Part shown: positions 43,948 through 52,611 of the stretch, piece by piece
How positions within the stretch are numbered: position 1 is the stretch's first letter
Layout: every line of letters starts with the position of its first letter
Source: an uncultured Eubacterium sp.
GTDB lineage: Bacteria > Bacillota > Clostridia > Lachnospirales > Lachnospiraceae
Length of the DNA stretch: 64,000 bases
Assembly (NCBI GenBank): GCA_949959185.1
Contig: CATLIX010000012.1
Span: forward strand, 1-64,000
Reading direction: 5' to 3'
Program-made: the position numbers and the translations under genes
The notes under the pieces: model-generated
Seen by the model: only the letters and a program-made list of their open reading frames with translations
Database searches by the model: none
Told to the model about the DNA's origin: nothing

Positions 43948-45462
43948 TTATTTGTTCAGCGGAGGAACCGGAGGTCTTTTGGGATCAATGATTTCAGAAG
44001 CATTGAACAAATCCGACAATGTATTTTCCTGACCGACGGAATTATAGTAAATCCGGAATCCATCCAGATTTCTCCTGCTCTGGCGTACATAATTATCACG
44101 AATCTGCACACCATACTGCATGGAATCCACATTGCAGAAATAGTTAAATCCCTGTCCTTTCAGGTATTCAAACTTCTCATTTCCCGGCTGATATCCTTCC
44201 GGCCAGCCCGCCAGGTCCTGCCCATGGGCGAAGATGATGGTATCGGTAGCTCCTACTATGGGCTCCACATTTTCTTTCCATTTGGCGGTATCTGCCTGTA
44301 TCCGCTCCATGGAAGCCTCTCCCACTTTCAGGTGGCCCCAGGTATGGCTTGCAAATCTCCATCCTTCCGCTTTCATGGCTTCTGCCACTTCTTTTGCCTG
44401 AGCCCGCTCCGTTTCCAGATTGAAGTCCGGATGTTCTTCCAGCCATTTCTTCTTGTCCGCATTGATATCGTCGGGCACGGTCTGATAACTGATATCCGTA
44501 CGGTATCCCAGCACCCCGTTATACCCGGTCAGGGCAATGGTGCCTCGCGCGCCTTTATAAGCGGCGTCCGGATGTTCCTCAATAAATTTATCCAGCAGCG
44601 GCACCGCATCGAAATCTCCCACCACGGTAGTTCCGTCATCCTGGACGTATTCACATTTGGGCTTACCGTTTTCATCCACAATCATTTTGGACGCATATCC
44701 ATATCCGTCGTAACTGTGATAGTAGGACAAATCATCCAGAGACAGCACAAAGGCCTTCTTTCCCGGCGGAAGCATTATGGTTCCCTCTTTAAAATGAGAA
44801 ACCCCGTTTTCATCTACCGTTTCTTCTGCAATATCATGCAAATCCACCAGTACATAACCTTCGTCATACATGGTCTGAGTAATTTTATTAAATTCATCTA
44901 TGGTAGTCATCCACTGATTATTGCCCACTGCCTGCGGGTCGTTCTCCTGATTTGCAAATGCTTTTTCCGGCTCCACTACCAGCGTATGATAAAATACATG
45001 GGTAATCTCACTTACATTCACCGGGACGCATTCTGCCTTCCGGGCCTCATAATCCTCAATAGCTGCTGTCATGGCAGTTACAGACTCATAGCCGCTGTAA
45101 CTCTTTATTTTCTCTATGGCTCCGTCATAATCGTATCCCATGGCCAGACGGTTTGCTTCCTCCAGAATCAGGGCGCTGTCATCCTGGGGTTCCTGCTCTT
45201 CCGGCTGTTTTGCCTGTTCCGGTTTATTTTTCACCTCGTCCACCGCAGGGTCTGCAATGGTTTCCACCGTGCCTTTATCCTGTTCTTTGTCTTTCTTTCT
45301 ACTGGCGGCCATCACTGCAGCCGTCACTCCCACACCGGTAATCACCAGCAAAAGAGCCAGCGTCATTCCCATACGTTTCTGCAGATAACGCTTCTGTTTT
45401 CTTCTGTTCTCTCTTCTCTTCATCTCATTCTGTTGCTTTTCCATACTTCTCTCCCTGTCCAT
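43948..45462 (-). CDS. Membrane-anchored polysaccharide deacetylase
   Basis: 504 residues. A basic N-terminus and one membrane segment (about 32-50) are followed by a Lys/Glu-rich linker and a NodB-type deacetylase domain. Seen: 'FVLSLDDLSYYHSYDGYGYA' (metal and catalytic Asp pair), 'RGTIALTGYNGVLGYRTDIS', and the zinc-binding 'RFASHTWGHLKVGEASM'. A long insert separates the first two motifs. Likely substrate is peptidoglycan or a surface glycan; sporulation involvement is possible given the adjacent spoVA genes but is inference. Confidence 0.88.
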   Translation of the reverse strand: MDRERSMEKQQNEMKRRENRRKQKRYLQKRMGMTLALLLVITGVGVTAAVMAASRKKDKEQDKGTVETIADPAVDEVKNKPEQAKQPEEQEPQDDSALILEEANRLAMGYDYDGAIEKIKSYSGYESVTAMTAAIEDYEARKAECVPVNVSEITHVFYHTLVVEPEKAFANQENDPQAVGNNQWMTTIDEFNKITQTMYDEGYVLVDLHDIAEETVDENGVSHFKEGTIMLPPGKKAFVLSLDDLSYYHSYDGYGYASKMIVDENGKPKCEYVQDDGTTVVGDFDAVPLLDKFIEEHPDAAYKGARGTIALTGYNGVLGYRTDISYQTVPDDINADKKKWLEEHPDFNLETERAQAKEVAEAMKAEGWRFASHTWGHLKVGEASMERIQADTAKWKENVEPIVGATDTIIFAHGQDLAGWPEGYQPGNEKFEYLKGQGFNYFCNVDSMQYGVQIRDNYVRQSRRNLDGFRIYYNSVGQENTLSDLFNASEIIDPKRPPVPPLNK

Positions 45463-45496
45463 ACTCTCTTTTGTCTATCATATATTTTTCTCCTCT

Positions 45497-45526
45497 ATCA
45501 TATGACAGATTTCCGGAAAAAATCAA
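45497..45526 (-). promoter_or_regulatory. Promoter of the polysaccharide deacetylase gene
   Basis: Minus strand: -35 TTGATT (45521-45526), 18-bp spacer, -10 TATGAT (45497-45502), 34 bp before the ATG. Confidence 0.65.
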
Positions 45527-45560
45527 CCTGTCTTCTGTGAAAACTTTCTTAATATTTTTT

Positions 45561-45751
45561 AAGAATTTGTAACTATTCAGAACCCCCTGGAAATAGCAAT
45601 TCAGAACGTTCAAATTTATTTGAAAACGGATGAATTGCTATTTCCAGGAAGGTGATCATCCCCTCAGCCACAGACAAAAGTCCCTTTTGGGACGAATGAC
45701 AGCTTTGCTGGCATGTCTGTGGCCTGGGGTTCTGAATAGTTACAAGAATTT
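45561..45751. mobile_element. MITE-like element with terminal inverted repeats and an 8-bp target duplication
   Basis: Perfect 18-bp inverted ends GTAACTATTCAGAACCCC (45569-45586) and its complement (45726-45743) are flanked by the direct repeat AAGAATTT (45561-45568 and 45744-45751). The interior folds into an 18-bp perfect stem (45586-45603 with 45631-45648, containing TTCAAA-TTTA-TTTGAA) and a second arm (CCACAGAC/GTCTGTGG, 45668-45675 with 45715-45722) carrying two small hairpins. It has no coding capacity. Its right duplication overlaps the first two bases of the MATE stop codon. Confidence 0.75.
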
Positions 45752-47120
45752 AAACAGCAATTCTGTTTTCGCCCTCCATCATACGATACAGTTTTTTCAT
45801 CACATACAGATAAGCCGGTATCAGAAATAAATCTGCACAAATCCATGCCACCGGACTGGCAAAACATGCGGCAATATAGCCAAACACCGGCACAAATCCC
45901 AGCCCCACCAGGCTCCGGGCCGCCATTTCACACACTCCTGCCAGAATTGCAAACCGGCTGAATCCCAGCCCCTGAATGGTAAACCGGACAATATTTACCA
46001 GTGCCAGCGGAAAGAAAAATGCGGCAGTGATGACCAGATAGCTGCTTACATCCTGCAAAATTGCGTGTTCGGAAGGACTGACAAACAGCAATGCAATGGT
46101 TTTCCCGAAAAATGCCAGTACCAGAAAGGCAAGAACAGAATAAATCAGTCCCAGCACACAGGTGGATTTCATACCTCTGGAAACACGCTCCAGCTTCCCT
46201 GCGCCCACATTCTGTCCCGCATAAGTAGCCATAGTGGAGCCCATGGCGTCAAAGGGACAGCAGAAAAACATGCCGATTTTGGAAGCCGCCGCAATAGCCG
46301 CCACCGCCAGGGAGCCAAGGGTATTCACCGACGTCTGAAGAATGACGCTTCCAATGGCGGTAATGGAATACTGCAATCCCATGGGAATTCCCATATTACA
46401 GAGATTTTTTACATAAATCCCGTCTGCCCTCCATTCATCTCTGCTCATTTTCAGAATATCAAATCTTTTTATCATATAAATCAGACAGGCAACTCCGGAA
46501 ATGGCCTGGGAAATTACCGTTGCCCAGGCAGCCCCCGACACTCCCATGTGAAAAACCAGAATCAGCACCATATCAAGGATAATGTTCAGCACAGAAGAAA
46601 AAATCAGAAAAATCAGAGGGCTTTTGCTGTCTCCCAGGGAACGGATAATCCCGGACAGCAGATTATACAGGTAAATCACCGGAATACCCAGAAATATCAC
46701 AAAAATATAACTGTACGCTCCGTCCAGAATATCTGCCGGAGTGTTCATCCACAGCAGAATCCGGCGGCAGAGCACACAGACTGCCGCTGTCATCACACCG
46801 GCAAATACAATGGAAAGCCATGCGCTGTTGGCCACATATTTGCGCAGCGCATGGTAATCGCCCGCCCCGAACTGCTGGGCCACAGGAATGGCAAATCCAT
46901 TGCACACACCCATACAGAATCCGATAATCATAAAATTTATGGAACCGGTGGCTCCCACTGCCGCCAGAGCACTCACGCCCAGAAATTTCCCTACGATTAC
47001 CGTATCCATCATACTGTAAAACTGCTGAAACAGCATTCCGAAAAACAGCGGGATGCAGAACTGCAGAATCAGCTTCATGGGGGAACCATTTGTCATGTCT
47101 TTTGTTACGCTTTTAGCCAT
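45750..47120 (-). CDS. MATE-family efflux transporter
   Basis: About 456 residues from the ATG at 47120 (MAKSVTKDMTNGSPMKL), chosen because the promoter at 47177-47205 lies upstream and longer frames would start inside it. Twelve hydrophobic segments in two halves; the repeated MATE pattern is visible as 'FGMLFQQFYSMMDTVIVGKF' in the first half and 'PMGLQYSITAIGSVILQTSV' in the second. Cation-coupled drug or metabolite export; the substrate cannot be told. The gene ends at the edge of the MITE-like element, which supplies part of its stop codon. Confidence 0.93.
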   Translation of the reverse strand: MAKSVTKDMTNGSPMKLILQFCIPLFFGMLFQQFYSMMDTVIVGKFLGVSALAAVGATGSINFMIIGFCMGVCNGFAIPVAQQFGAGDYHALRKYVANSAWLSIVFAGVMTAAVCVLCRRILLWMNTPADILDGAYSYIFVIFLGIPVIYLYNLLSGIIRSLGDSKSPLIFLIFSSVLNIILDMVLILVFHMGVSGAAWATVISQAISGVACLIYMIKRFDILKMSRDEWRADGIYVKNLCNMGIPMGLQYSITAIGSVILQTSVNTLGSLAVAAIAAASKIGMFFCCPFDAMGSTMATYAGQNVGAGKLERVSRGMKSTCVLGLIYSVLAFLVLAFFGKTIALLFVSPSEHAILQDVSSYLVITAAFFFPLALVNIVRFTIQGLGFSRFAILAGVCEMAARSLVGLGFVPVFGYIAACFASPVAWICADLFLIPAYLYVMKKLYRMMEGENRIAV

Positions 47121-47176
47121 AATTTTCAGTATCCTCTCTGTCCTTCCAGTTTTGCTCTCAGAGCATATCCTGGCTA

Positions 47177-47205
47177 TTGTATCACTTTCCTCCGCACGAT
47201 GCAAC
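47177..47205 (-). promoter_or_regulatory. MATE gene promoter
   Basis: Minus strand: -35 TTGCAT (47200-47205), 17-bp spacer, -10 TACAAT (47177-47182). It begins only a few bases after a terminator T-run. Confidence 0.75.
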
Positions 47206-47210
47206 TAAAA

Positions 47211-47236
47211 AAAGAATCCTGATTTGCAGGATTCTC
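47211..47236 (-). terminator. Terminator between pyrD and the MATE gene
   Basis: Minus strand GAATCCTG-CAAAT-CAGGATTC followed by seven T. This is the second of two terminators after pyrD. Coordinates may be off by one base. Confidence 0.8.
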
Positions 47237-47289
47237 CGCCTGCGTCAGGCCGCTTTGCGACATATTTCATATCCGCCGCAGTGCGATAA

Positions 47290-47326
47290 AAGGGCCCTGC
47301 ACATATCTCCCGGTGCAGCGGCCCTT
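47290..47326 (-). terminator. pyr operon terminator
   Basis: Minus strand AAGGGCC-G-CTGCA...TGCAG-GGCCCTT followed by TTATC, 60 bp past the pyrD stop. Confidence 0.75.
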
Positions 47327-47384
47327 CCGTCTTCCTGTCCTGGTTCGATTCAGATTAAAATTCTTAACTTCCTGTTCTGAAATG

Positions 47385-48293
47385 TTATCCTCTTACTGCG
47401 CCTGTCAGTTCCCGGATATCCTTCACCCCGTACTGTTCCATGTAGTCCTGAATGCCCTCCACAATCTCCATGGTCACTGTGGGATTATGAAAACTGGCGG
47501 TTCCCACCGACACTGCAGCGGCTCCTGCCAGAATCAGTTCCAGCGCATCTTCCGCAGTGGTAATTCCACCCATTCCGATAATGGGAATCCGCACTGCCTG
47601 GGCAACCTCATATACCATCCGCACTGCTATGGGATGAATGGCCGGACCGGAGAGCCCTCCTGTCTTATTGGCAAGGGCAAAGGTCCTGCGGTGCACATCT
47701 ATTTTCATTCCGGTAATGGTATTAATCAGGGAAATTACATCTGCACCGCCGGCTTCCGCCGCTTTTGCCATCTCCGTAATATCTGTCACATTAGGACTCA
47801 GTTTCATAATCACCGGCTGTTTCGCATATTTCTTTATTTCTTTCGTAATCTCTTCCACAGCCTTCGGGTCCTGGCCGAAAGCAATGCCCCCTTCCTTTAC
47901 ATTGGGGCAGGAAATATTGATTTCCAGCATATCCACCGGCTGGCTGGCCAGGCGCTTTACCACCTCGCAGTAATCTTCTGTGGTTCTGCCGCAGACATTT
48001 ACAATTATCTTCGTGTCATATTTGGTCAGAAAGGGGATATCCCGCTCCACAAATAAATCAATGCCCGGATTCTGAAGTCCCACAGCATTGAGCATTCCTC
48101 CGTAAGTCTCCGCCACCCTTGGGGTGGGATTCCCTTCCCAGGGCACGCTGGCCACGCCTTTTGTCACCACTGCCCCCAGTTTATTCAAGTCCACAAATTC
48201 CGCGTACTCCGCTCCGGAGCCGAAGGTACCCGATGCAGTCATTACGGGATTTTTCAATGTCACGCCAGCCAGCTTTACTTTTGTGTTCATCAA
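47385..48293 (-). CDS. pyrD: Dihydroorotate dehydrogenase B, catalytic subunit
   Basis: 302 residues. FMN-dependent oxidation of dihydroorotate to orotate, class 1B (NAD-linked through PyrK). 'NPVMTASGTFGSGAEYAEF' at the N-terminus, catalytic Cys in 'LEINISCPNVKEGGIAFG' near 130, and FMN-phosphate loops 'GMGGITTAEDALELILAGA' and 'VSVGTASF'. It starts 4 bp inside the pyrK stop; last gene of the pyrC-pyrF-pyrK-pyrD operon. Confidence 0.97.
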   Translation of the reverse strand: MMNTKVKLAGVTLKNPVMTASGTFGSGAEYAEFVDLNKLGAVVTKGVASVPWEGNPTPRVAETYGGMLNAVGLQNPGIDLFVERDIPFLTKYDTKIIVNVCGRTTEDYCEVVKRLASQPVDMLEINISCPNVKEGGIAFGQDPKAVEEITKEIKKYAKQPVIMKLSPNVTDITEMAKAAEAGGADVISLINTITGMKIDVHRRTFALANKTGGLSGPAIHPIAVRMVYEVAQAVRIPIIGMGGITTAEDALELILAGAAAVSVGTASFHNPTVTMEIVEGIQDYMEQYGVKDIRELTGAVRG

Positions 48294-49057
48294 AACTCCA
48301 CCTCCTCTGCACGGAATACCGGTCCTTCTTTACATACCCGTTTGTTATTTACATTCGTGTGGCTGTCCCGTTCTTTGGATTTGCACACGCAGGCAAGACA
48401 TGCCCCGATTCCACATGCCATCCGTTCCTCCAGGGATACCCAGCACTCCATCTGCCTTTCTCTGGCAAAGGCTTTTACTGCCCGGAGCATGGGCGCGGGA
48501 CCGCAGGCATAAATGATTTCTCCGTCCAGCCCGTTTTCCCGTATGGCGTCCAGCACATTTCCTTCCGTGCCGTAGCTTCCGTCTTCCGTGGCAATATAAA
48601 CGTTCCCCCGGCGTTTGAACTCTTTCTGCAGAAACAGGGAATCCCGGTATCCCAGCACCATCTGTTTCTCACATTTTAACTCTTTTGCAAGCTGCAGCAG
48701 AGGTGGAATCCCAATTCCTCCGCCAATTAACAATGCCTTTTTTTCTTTTAAAGGGAATCCGTTTCCCAGAGGGCCCACAATTTCCAGGCTGCCTCCGGTT
48801 CTCATTCCGGACAGTTCCTCTGTCCCCTTTCCGGCCACCCGGTATACAATCCGGACCGCCCGGTCTTCCCTGTCCACTTCGCAGATACTGATGGGCCGGG
48901 GGAGCAGCCTGCTGCCTTCATGACAGTAAATGGATAAAAACTGTCCCGGTCCTGCCTGTCCTGCAATCTTATCTGTTTTCAGCCACATGCTGAAAATCCC
49001 ATAGGAAATTTCTTCCTGCCGGATAATTACCGCCTGTTCCTTATATCGTTCTGTCAT
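48290..49057 (-). CDS. pyrK: Dihydroorotate dehydrogenase B, electron transfer subunit
   Basis: About 255 residues from the ATG at 49057 (AGGAG upstream). FAD- and 2Fe-2S-containing subunit passing electrons from PyrD to NAD. 'RPISICEVDREDRAVRIVYR' (FAD), 'LIGGGIGIPPLLQLAKEL' (NAD), and the cluster cysteines 'CGIGACLACVCKSKERD' plus a later Cys in 'NKRVCKEGPVF'. Its stop overlaps the pyrD start. Confidence 0.96.
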   Translation of the reverse strand: MTERYKEQAVIIRQEEISYGIFSMWLKTDKIAGQAGPGQFLSIYCHEGSRLLPRPISICEVDREDRAVRIVYRVAGKGTEELSGMRTGGSLEIVGPLGNGFPLKEKKALLIGGGIGIPPLLQLAKELKCEKQMVLGYRDSLFLQKEFKRRGNVYIATEDGSYGTEGNVLDAIRENGLDGEIIYACGPAPMLRAVKAFARERQMECWVSLEERMACGIGACLACVCKSKERDSHTNVNNKRVCKEGPVFRAEEVEF

Positions 49058-49088
49058 ACCTTTCTCCTGCATATCATATTTTATTTGC

Positions 49089-50018
49089 TCAGGAACGATT
49101 CTGCAACGCTCCGCTGATATCCTGAATCATTTCCAGTACTGCCGCTCTGGAGGCTTCCCCGAAATGCTCCACTCCGAATTTCTGATAAGATTCCTGCTTC
49201 CAGGCCGCAATAATACCTCTGGATGAGTTTACAATTGCCCCCAGCCCATCCTCATCAAAGAAATGTACCAGATCTGCTCCTTTGCCTCCCTGGGCTCCGT
49301 ATCCGGGCACAAGAATATACGTTTTGGGCATGATTTTTCGCAGTACCTTCCCCATCTCCGGATAAGTAGCGCCCACCACTGCCCCGATATAGCTGTAAGA
49401 ATCTCCCATGCAGTCGGCGCCCCAGCGGGCTACCTGTTCTCCTACGTGCTCATACAGGGGCTTTCCGTCAATCAGCCTGTCCTGAAATTCCCCGCTGGAG
49501 GGATTGGAAGTCTTGACCAGAATAAACAGGCCCTTCTTCTCCTGGCGGCACACATCAGCAAAGGGCTTCACCCCGTCCGTTCCCAGATAGGGGTTTACGG
49601 TAATAAAATCTTCATCAAAAGGATGGTACGTTCTGCTTCCCACCGTAACTGTTCCGATATGTCCCGCCGCATAAGCCGCGGATGTAGAACCGATATCACC
49701 TCTCTTTATATCGCCGATTACCACCAGATCCTTTTCATGGCAGTAATTCAGGGTTTTCTGAAAGGCTGTAAGCCCCGGTATGCCAAACTGCTCATACATG
49801 GCAATCTGAGGCTTTACAGCCGGAATCAGATCCCAGGTATTGTCCACAATCTCTTTGTTAAACTGCCAGATGGCTTCCGCCGCGCCCTCCAGTGTCTCCC
49901 CGTATTCCTGAAATGCTTTCTGTTTCACATGTTCCGGAATATACTCCAGCATGGGGTCAAGCCCCACCACCACGGGAGCATGGGTTTTCTGAATTTTTGC
50001 TATTAACCTGTTAATCAT
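49089..50018 (-). CDS. pyrF: Orotidine 5'-phosphate decarboxylase, type 2
   Basis: 309 residues, the longer PyrF subfamily 2. Converts OMP to UMP. The catalytic D-K-x-x-D motif is in 'VIGDIKRGDIGSTSAAYA' near 98, the substrate entry 'VVGLDPMLEYIP' is at 17, and 'VPGYGAQGGKGADLVHFFDE' precedes the phosphate-binding 'NSSRGIIAAW'. It lies 13 bp after pyrC and 31 bp before pyrK. Confidence 0.96.
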   Translation of the reverse strand: MINRLIAKIQKTHAPVVVGLDPMLEYIPEHVKQKAFQEYGETLEGAAEAIWQFNKEIVDNTWDLIPAVKPQIAMYEQFGIPGLTAFQKTLNYCHEKDLVVIGDIKRGDIGSTSAAYAAGHIGTVTVGSRTYHPFDEDFITVNPYLGTDGVKPFADVCRQEKKGLFILVKTSNPSSGEFQDRLIDGKPLYEHVGEQVARWGADCMGDSYSYIGAVVGATYPEMGKVLRKIMPKTYILVPGYGAQGGKGADLVHFFDEDGLGAIVNSSRGIIAAWKQESYQKFGVEHFGEASRAAVLEMIQDISGALQNRS

Positions 50019-50031
50019 AACAATCCTCTCT

Positions 50032-51306
50032 TTACTTCTCGTATACTACTCTGCCGCCTGCAATTGTTGCCATTACCATTCCTTTTACCTTTTTTCCGGC
50101 AAAAGGCGTATTTTTTCCTCTGGAATAAAAATCATCAGGATTGATGGTATATTCCTTTTTGGGATGGAATACTACAAGATCCGCTTCTTTCCCTTCTTCC
50201 ACCACACCCTTGTCCAGTCCCAGAATCCGTGCGGGGTTATAACTCATTTTTTCTGCCATCTGCATAACCGTAAGATACCCCTTGTCCACCAGTTCTGTCA
50301 TGGTCAGGGCTGCGGCCGTTTCCAGGCCCACAATTCCGAAAGGCGCTTTGCGGATACCCATGCCCTTTTCAATGGCTGTATGGGGCGCATGGTCTGTGGC
50401 GATTACATCCATAATATCTGCTTTCAGCCCTTCCCGCAGAGCCTCCACATCTTCTTTCGTGCGCAGAGGCGGATTCATCTTATAATTGGCGTCATTTTCT
50501 CTGATATCACTGCTGGTCAGGATAAAATGATGAGGACAGACTTCCGCTGTCACGCGGATTCCTTCCTGTCTGGCCATTTCTACCATTTTCACACTGTCTT
50601 TTGTGGAACAGTGGCACAGATGAAGAGCCGCGCCCGTTTCTTTTGCCAGCATAATATCTCTTGCCACAATTACGTCTTCCACAGAGTTGCTGATGCCTTT
50701 CAGCCTCATTTTCTCCGTAGTTTCATCGGCATTTACCACCCCGCCGTTTACCAGATTGATATCTTCGCAGTGGGCCAGCACCGGTATATCATATTTCACG
50801 GCAAGAGTCATGGCTTCCCGGTATAACTGGGCGTTCATAACGGATTTTCCATCTTCGCTGATGGCGGGAATCCCCGCTTCCACCATTCCCTCTATATCTG
50901 ACAGTACCTCTCCCCGCTGCCCTTTCGTGACAGCTCCGGTCTGCAGCACATGGGCAAGTCCCATGTTTTTTCCCTTGTTATGGACGTAATTTACCACATC
51001 TGCATTGTCCACCACAGGTTTGGTATTGGGCATTGCCACTACGGTGGTAAAACCTCCGTGTACCGCTGCCTTTAACCCTGTTTCCACAGTTTCTTTTTCT
51101 TCCATTCCAGGATCTCGCAGGTGTACATGCATATCAATAAATCCCGGCATAACATAACAGTCTGCCGCGTCCACCACCCGGTCCGCCTTTACGGATTGTC
51201 CGGGAGCAATCTTCTTAATGATACCATCTTCCACAAGTACGTCTGCTTTCTGTTCTGTTTTGTCTCCCGGATTGATTACGGTTCCATTTTTAATTAGAAG
51301 CAACAT
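50032..51306 (-). CDS. pyrC: Dihydroorotase, class I
   Basis: 424 residues. Zinc amidohydrolase that closes carbamoyl aspartate to dihydroorotate. Metal histidines in 'GFIDMHVHLRDPGMEEKET' (residue about 58), further ligands in 'VLAHCEDINLV' and 'LHLCHCSTKDSV', and catalytic Asp in 'DVIATDHAPHTAIEKG'. First gene of the operon. No PyrR-binding leader was seen; the promoter overlaps the terminator of the preceding gene. Confidence 0.96.
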   Translation of the reverse strand: MLLLIKNGTVINPGDKTEQKADVLVEDGIIKKIAPGQSVKADRVVDAADCYVMPGFIDMHVHLRDPGMEEKETVETGLKAAVHGGFTTVVAMPNTKPVVDNADVVNYVHNKGKNMGLAHVLQTGAVTKGQRGEVLSDIEGMVEAGIPAISEDGKSVMNAQLYREAMTLAVKYDIPVLAHCEDINLVNGGVVNADETTEKMRLKGISNSVEDVIVARDIMLAKETGAALHLCHCSTKDSVKMVEMARQEGIRVTAEVCPHHFILTSSDIRENDANYKMNPPLRTKEDVEALREGLKADIMDVIATDHAPHTAIEKGMGIRKAPFGIVGLETAAALTMTELVDKGYLTVMQMAEKMSYNPARILGLDKGVVEEGKEADLVVFHPKKEYTINPDDFYSRGKNTPFAGKKVKGMVMATIAGGRVVYEK

Positions 51307-51348
51307 ATCTGCATTGAATCCTTTCTGAAAATAATAATCTTTCTTTTT

Positions 51349-51385
51349 ATTTTAGCACAGAAAAAAAGGAGGGGCAACCTCCTTT
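51349..51385 (-). promoter_or_regulatory. pyrC promoter overlapping the terminator of the DUF1653 gene
   Basis: Stem AAAGGAGG/CCTCCTTT (51365-51372 with 51378-51385) followed on the minus strand by a T-run ends the upstream gene. The same bases give -35 TTGCCC (51372-51377), 17-bp spacer and -10 TAAAAT (51349-51354) for the pyr operon. Confidence 0.6.
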
Positions 51386-51395
51386 TCTGCAGTTT

Positions 51396-51977
51396 CTAAC
51401 GCCCCACCTCATATTTCTGAAACGTGCGCACACAGGTTTTCAGTTCTTCATAACGCTGGTCCAGAGGGCCTTCCTCAATCACCACATCCAGCACCACCGC
51501 CATGTTGTTAATCATCCGGTCCGTAATATCTTCCCGCATATCCAGCAGAATCTCATATTTCTGCTCCATGGTCCTGGCGTCAAAAAATGCCATCAGCTTT
51601 TCTTCTGCCGTATCTCCGTATCCGGATTTTCCCGGCGTCTCCGCAGCGTTCCCCCATGCAGATTTTCCCGGCGTCTCCGCAGTGCTCTCCCGTCCGGATT
51701 TTTCCGGTACTTTTGCCCGGTCTCCGGAAGTGTTTTCCGGTACTTCCTCCTGAAGCTGAAACCGGTATTTCTGACGTACATCCGGATATTTCTCCCGGTC
51801 TGCCAGGCTGACAAACTGTTCCAGAGGCCTGGCATAAACCTGAAAATCTCCGTACAGGGCCTGATAAATCACCAGCAGTTCCCCTGTTTCGGAATGTCTG
51901 GCAGTTGTGATAACCTGATACATCTTCTGTTTAAAATGTAAATAGCGTTCTCCGGGTTTTGGATTTCCCTGTGGCAT
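51396..51977 (-). CDS. DUF1653 protein with a 12-residue repeat linker
   Basis: 193 residues. The N-terminal 65 residues ('RYLHFKQKMYQVITTARHSE' and 'LVIYQALYGDFQVYARPLEQ') are the DUF1653 domain, of unknown function. The C-terminal 60 residues form a second helical module ('EQKYEILLDMREDITDRMIN'). Between them a 36-bp tandem repeat (units starting 51625, 51661 and 51697) encodes about two copies of AETPGKS plus five variable residues. The gene is followed by a terminator. Confidence 0.82.
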   Translation of the reverse strand: MPQGNPKPGERYLHFKQKMYQVITTARHSETGELLVIYQALYGDFQVYARPLEQFVSLADREKYPDVRQKYRFQLQEEVPENTSGDRAKVPEKSGRESTAETPGKSAWGNAAETPGKSGYGDTAEEKLMAFFDARTMEQKYEILLDMREDITDRMINNMAVVLDVVIEEGPLDQRYEELKTCVRTFQKYEVGR

Positions 51978-52019
51978 AATATCTCCTCTTTTCTGTAAAT
52001 TCAGGTAACTTCGGTATAC

Positions 52020-52562
52020 TCATTCTGCTCCGGACGTTTTCCGGCGTTCCGCAAGATGCATGGCGCAGACTGCAGACAGCAGGCCGATAGCCGCTCCGCA
52101 GAGCACATCCGTAGGATAATGCACGCCCACATACAGTCTGGACAGGCAGATTATGACTGCCAGAACCAGTGCCGGTACTCCGATATTCCGGGGCAGTTCC
52201 CGGAACATGACAAATGCTGCCGCTATGGAGCTGGTGGAATGTCCGGATGGAAAAGACCAGTCCGCGGCAGTTACCAGCGCATGGAGCTCCGGTATCATAG
52301 TATAAGGTCTTGGACGCATCACCAGATTTTTCAGCAGCACATTGGTTATCAGCGCTCCGAGTATCAGAGAAAGCGCCATGGCAATTCCTGTTTTCTGATA
52401 TTTCTTCTGTATCAGAAAGCAGGCAGTCAGGGCAATCCAGACTGCTCCACCGTTTCCCAGAGCAGTGAGAAACAATACGATGGGATCCAGCCATTCAAAT
52501 CTCAGAAACTCCTGAATAAACAGCAGAATATTCCCGTCCAGCTCCGTAATATATTGTATCAT
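52020..52562 (-). CDS. PAP2-family membrane phosphatase
   Basis: 180 residues with five to six membrane segments. All three phosphatase motifs are present: 'KNLVMRPRPYT' (about 78), 'SFPSGHSTSS' (about 103) and 'SRLYVGVHYPTDVL' (about 143). Such enzymes dephosphorylate undecaprenyl pyrophosphate or phosphatidyl lipids; which one is not deducible. Lies between DUF1653 and the Ktr potassium system, on the same strand. Confidence 0.92.
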   Translation of the reverse strand: MIQYITELDGNILLFIQEFLRFEWLDPIVLFLTALGNGGAVWIALTACFLIQKKYQKTGIAMALSLILGALITNVLLKNLVMRPRPYTMIPELHALVTAADWSFPSGHSTSSIAAAFVMFRELPRNIGVPALVLAVIICLSRLYVGVHYPTDVLCGAAIGLLSAVCAMHLAERRKTSGAE

Positions 52563-52611
52563 CCCTGCACTCCTTTTATCCTTTGTATGTTTTATGCTGT
52601 TCCGTTTCCTG

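Noticed and set aside
44224..45540. 438-codon plus-strand frame opposite the polysaccharide deacetylase
   Set aside because: Histidine- and phenylalanine-rich antisense shadow; the deacetylase motifs are on the other strand.
46065..47222. 385-codon plus-strand frame opposite the MATE transporter
   Set aside because: Antisense to a protein with clear membrane segments; no start signals.
47222..47290. A 21-codon ORF between the two terminators after pyrD
   Set aside because: It runs through the terminator stem and T-run (ends in poly-Phe); no ribosome binding site worth the name.
47211..47384. Riboswitch controlling the MATE gene
   Set aside because: The terminator lies upstream of a good promoter (47177-47205), so it ends the pyr side transcript and cannot attenuate the MATE mRNA. 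No known aptamer core was seen.
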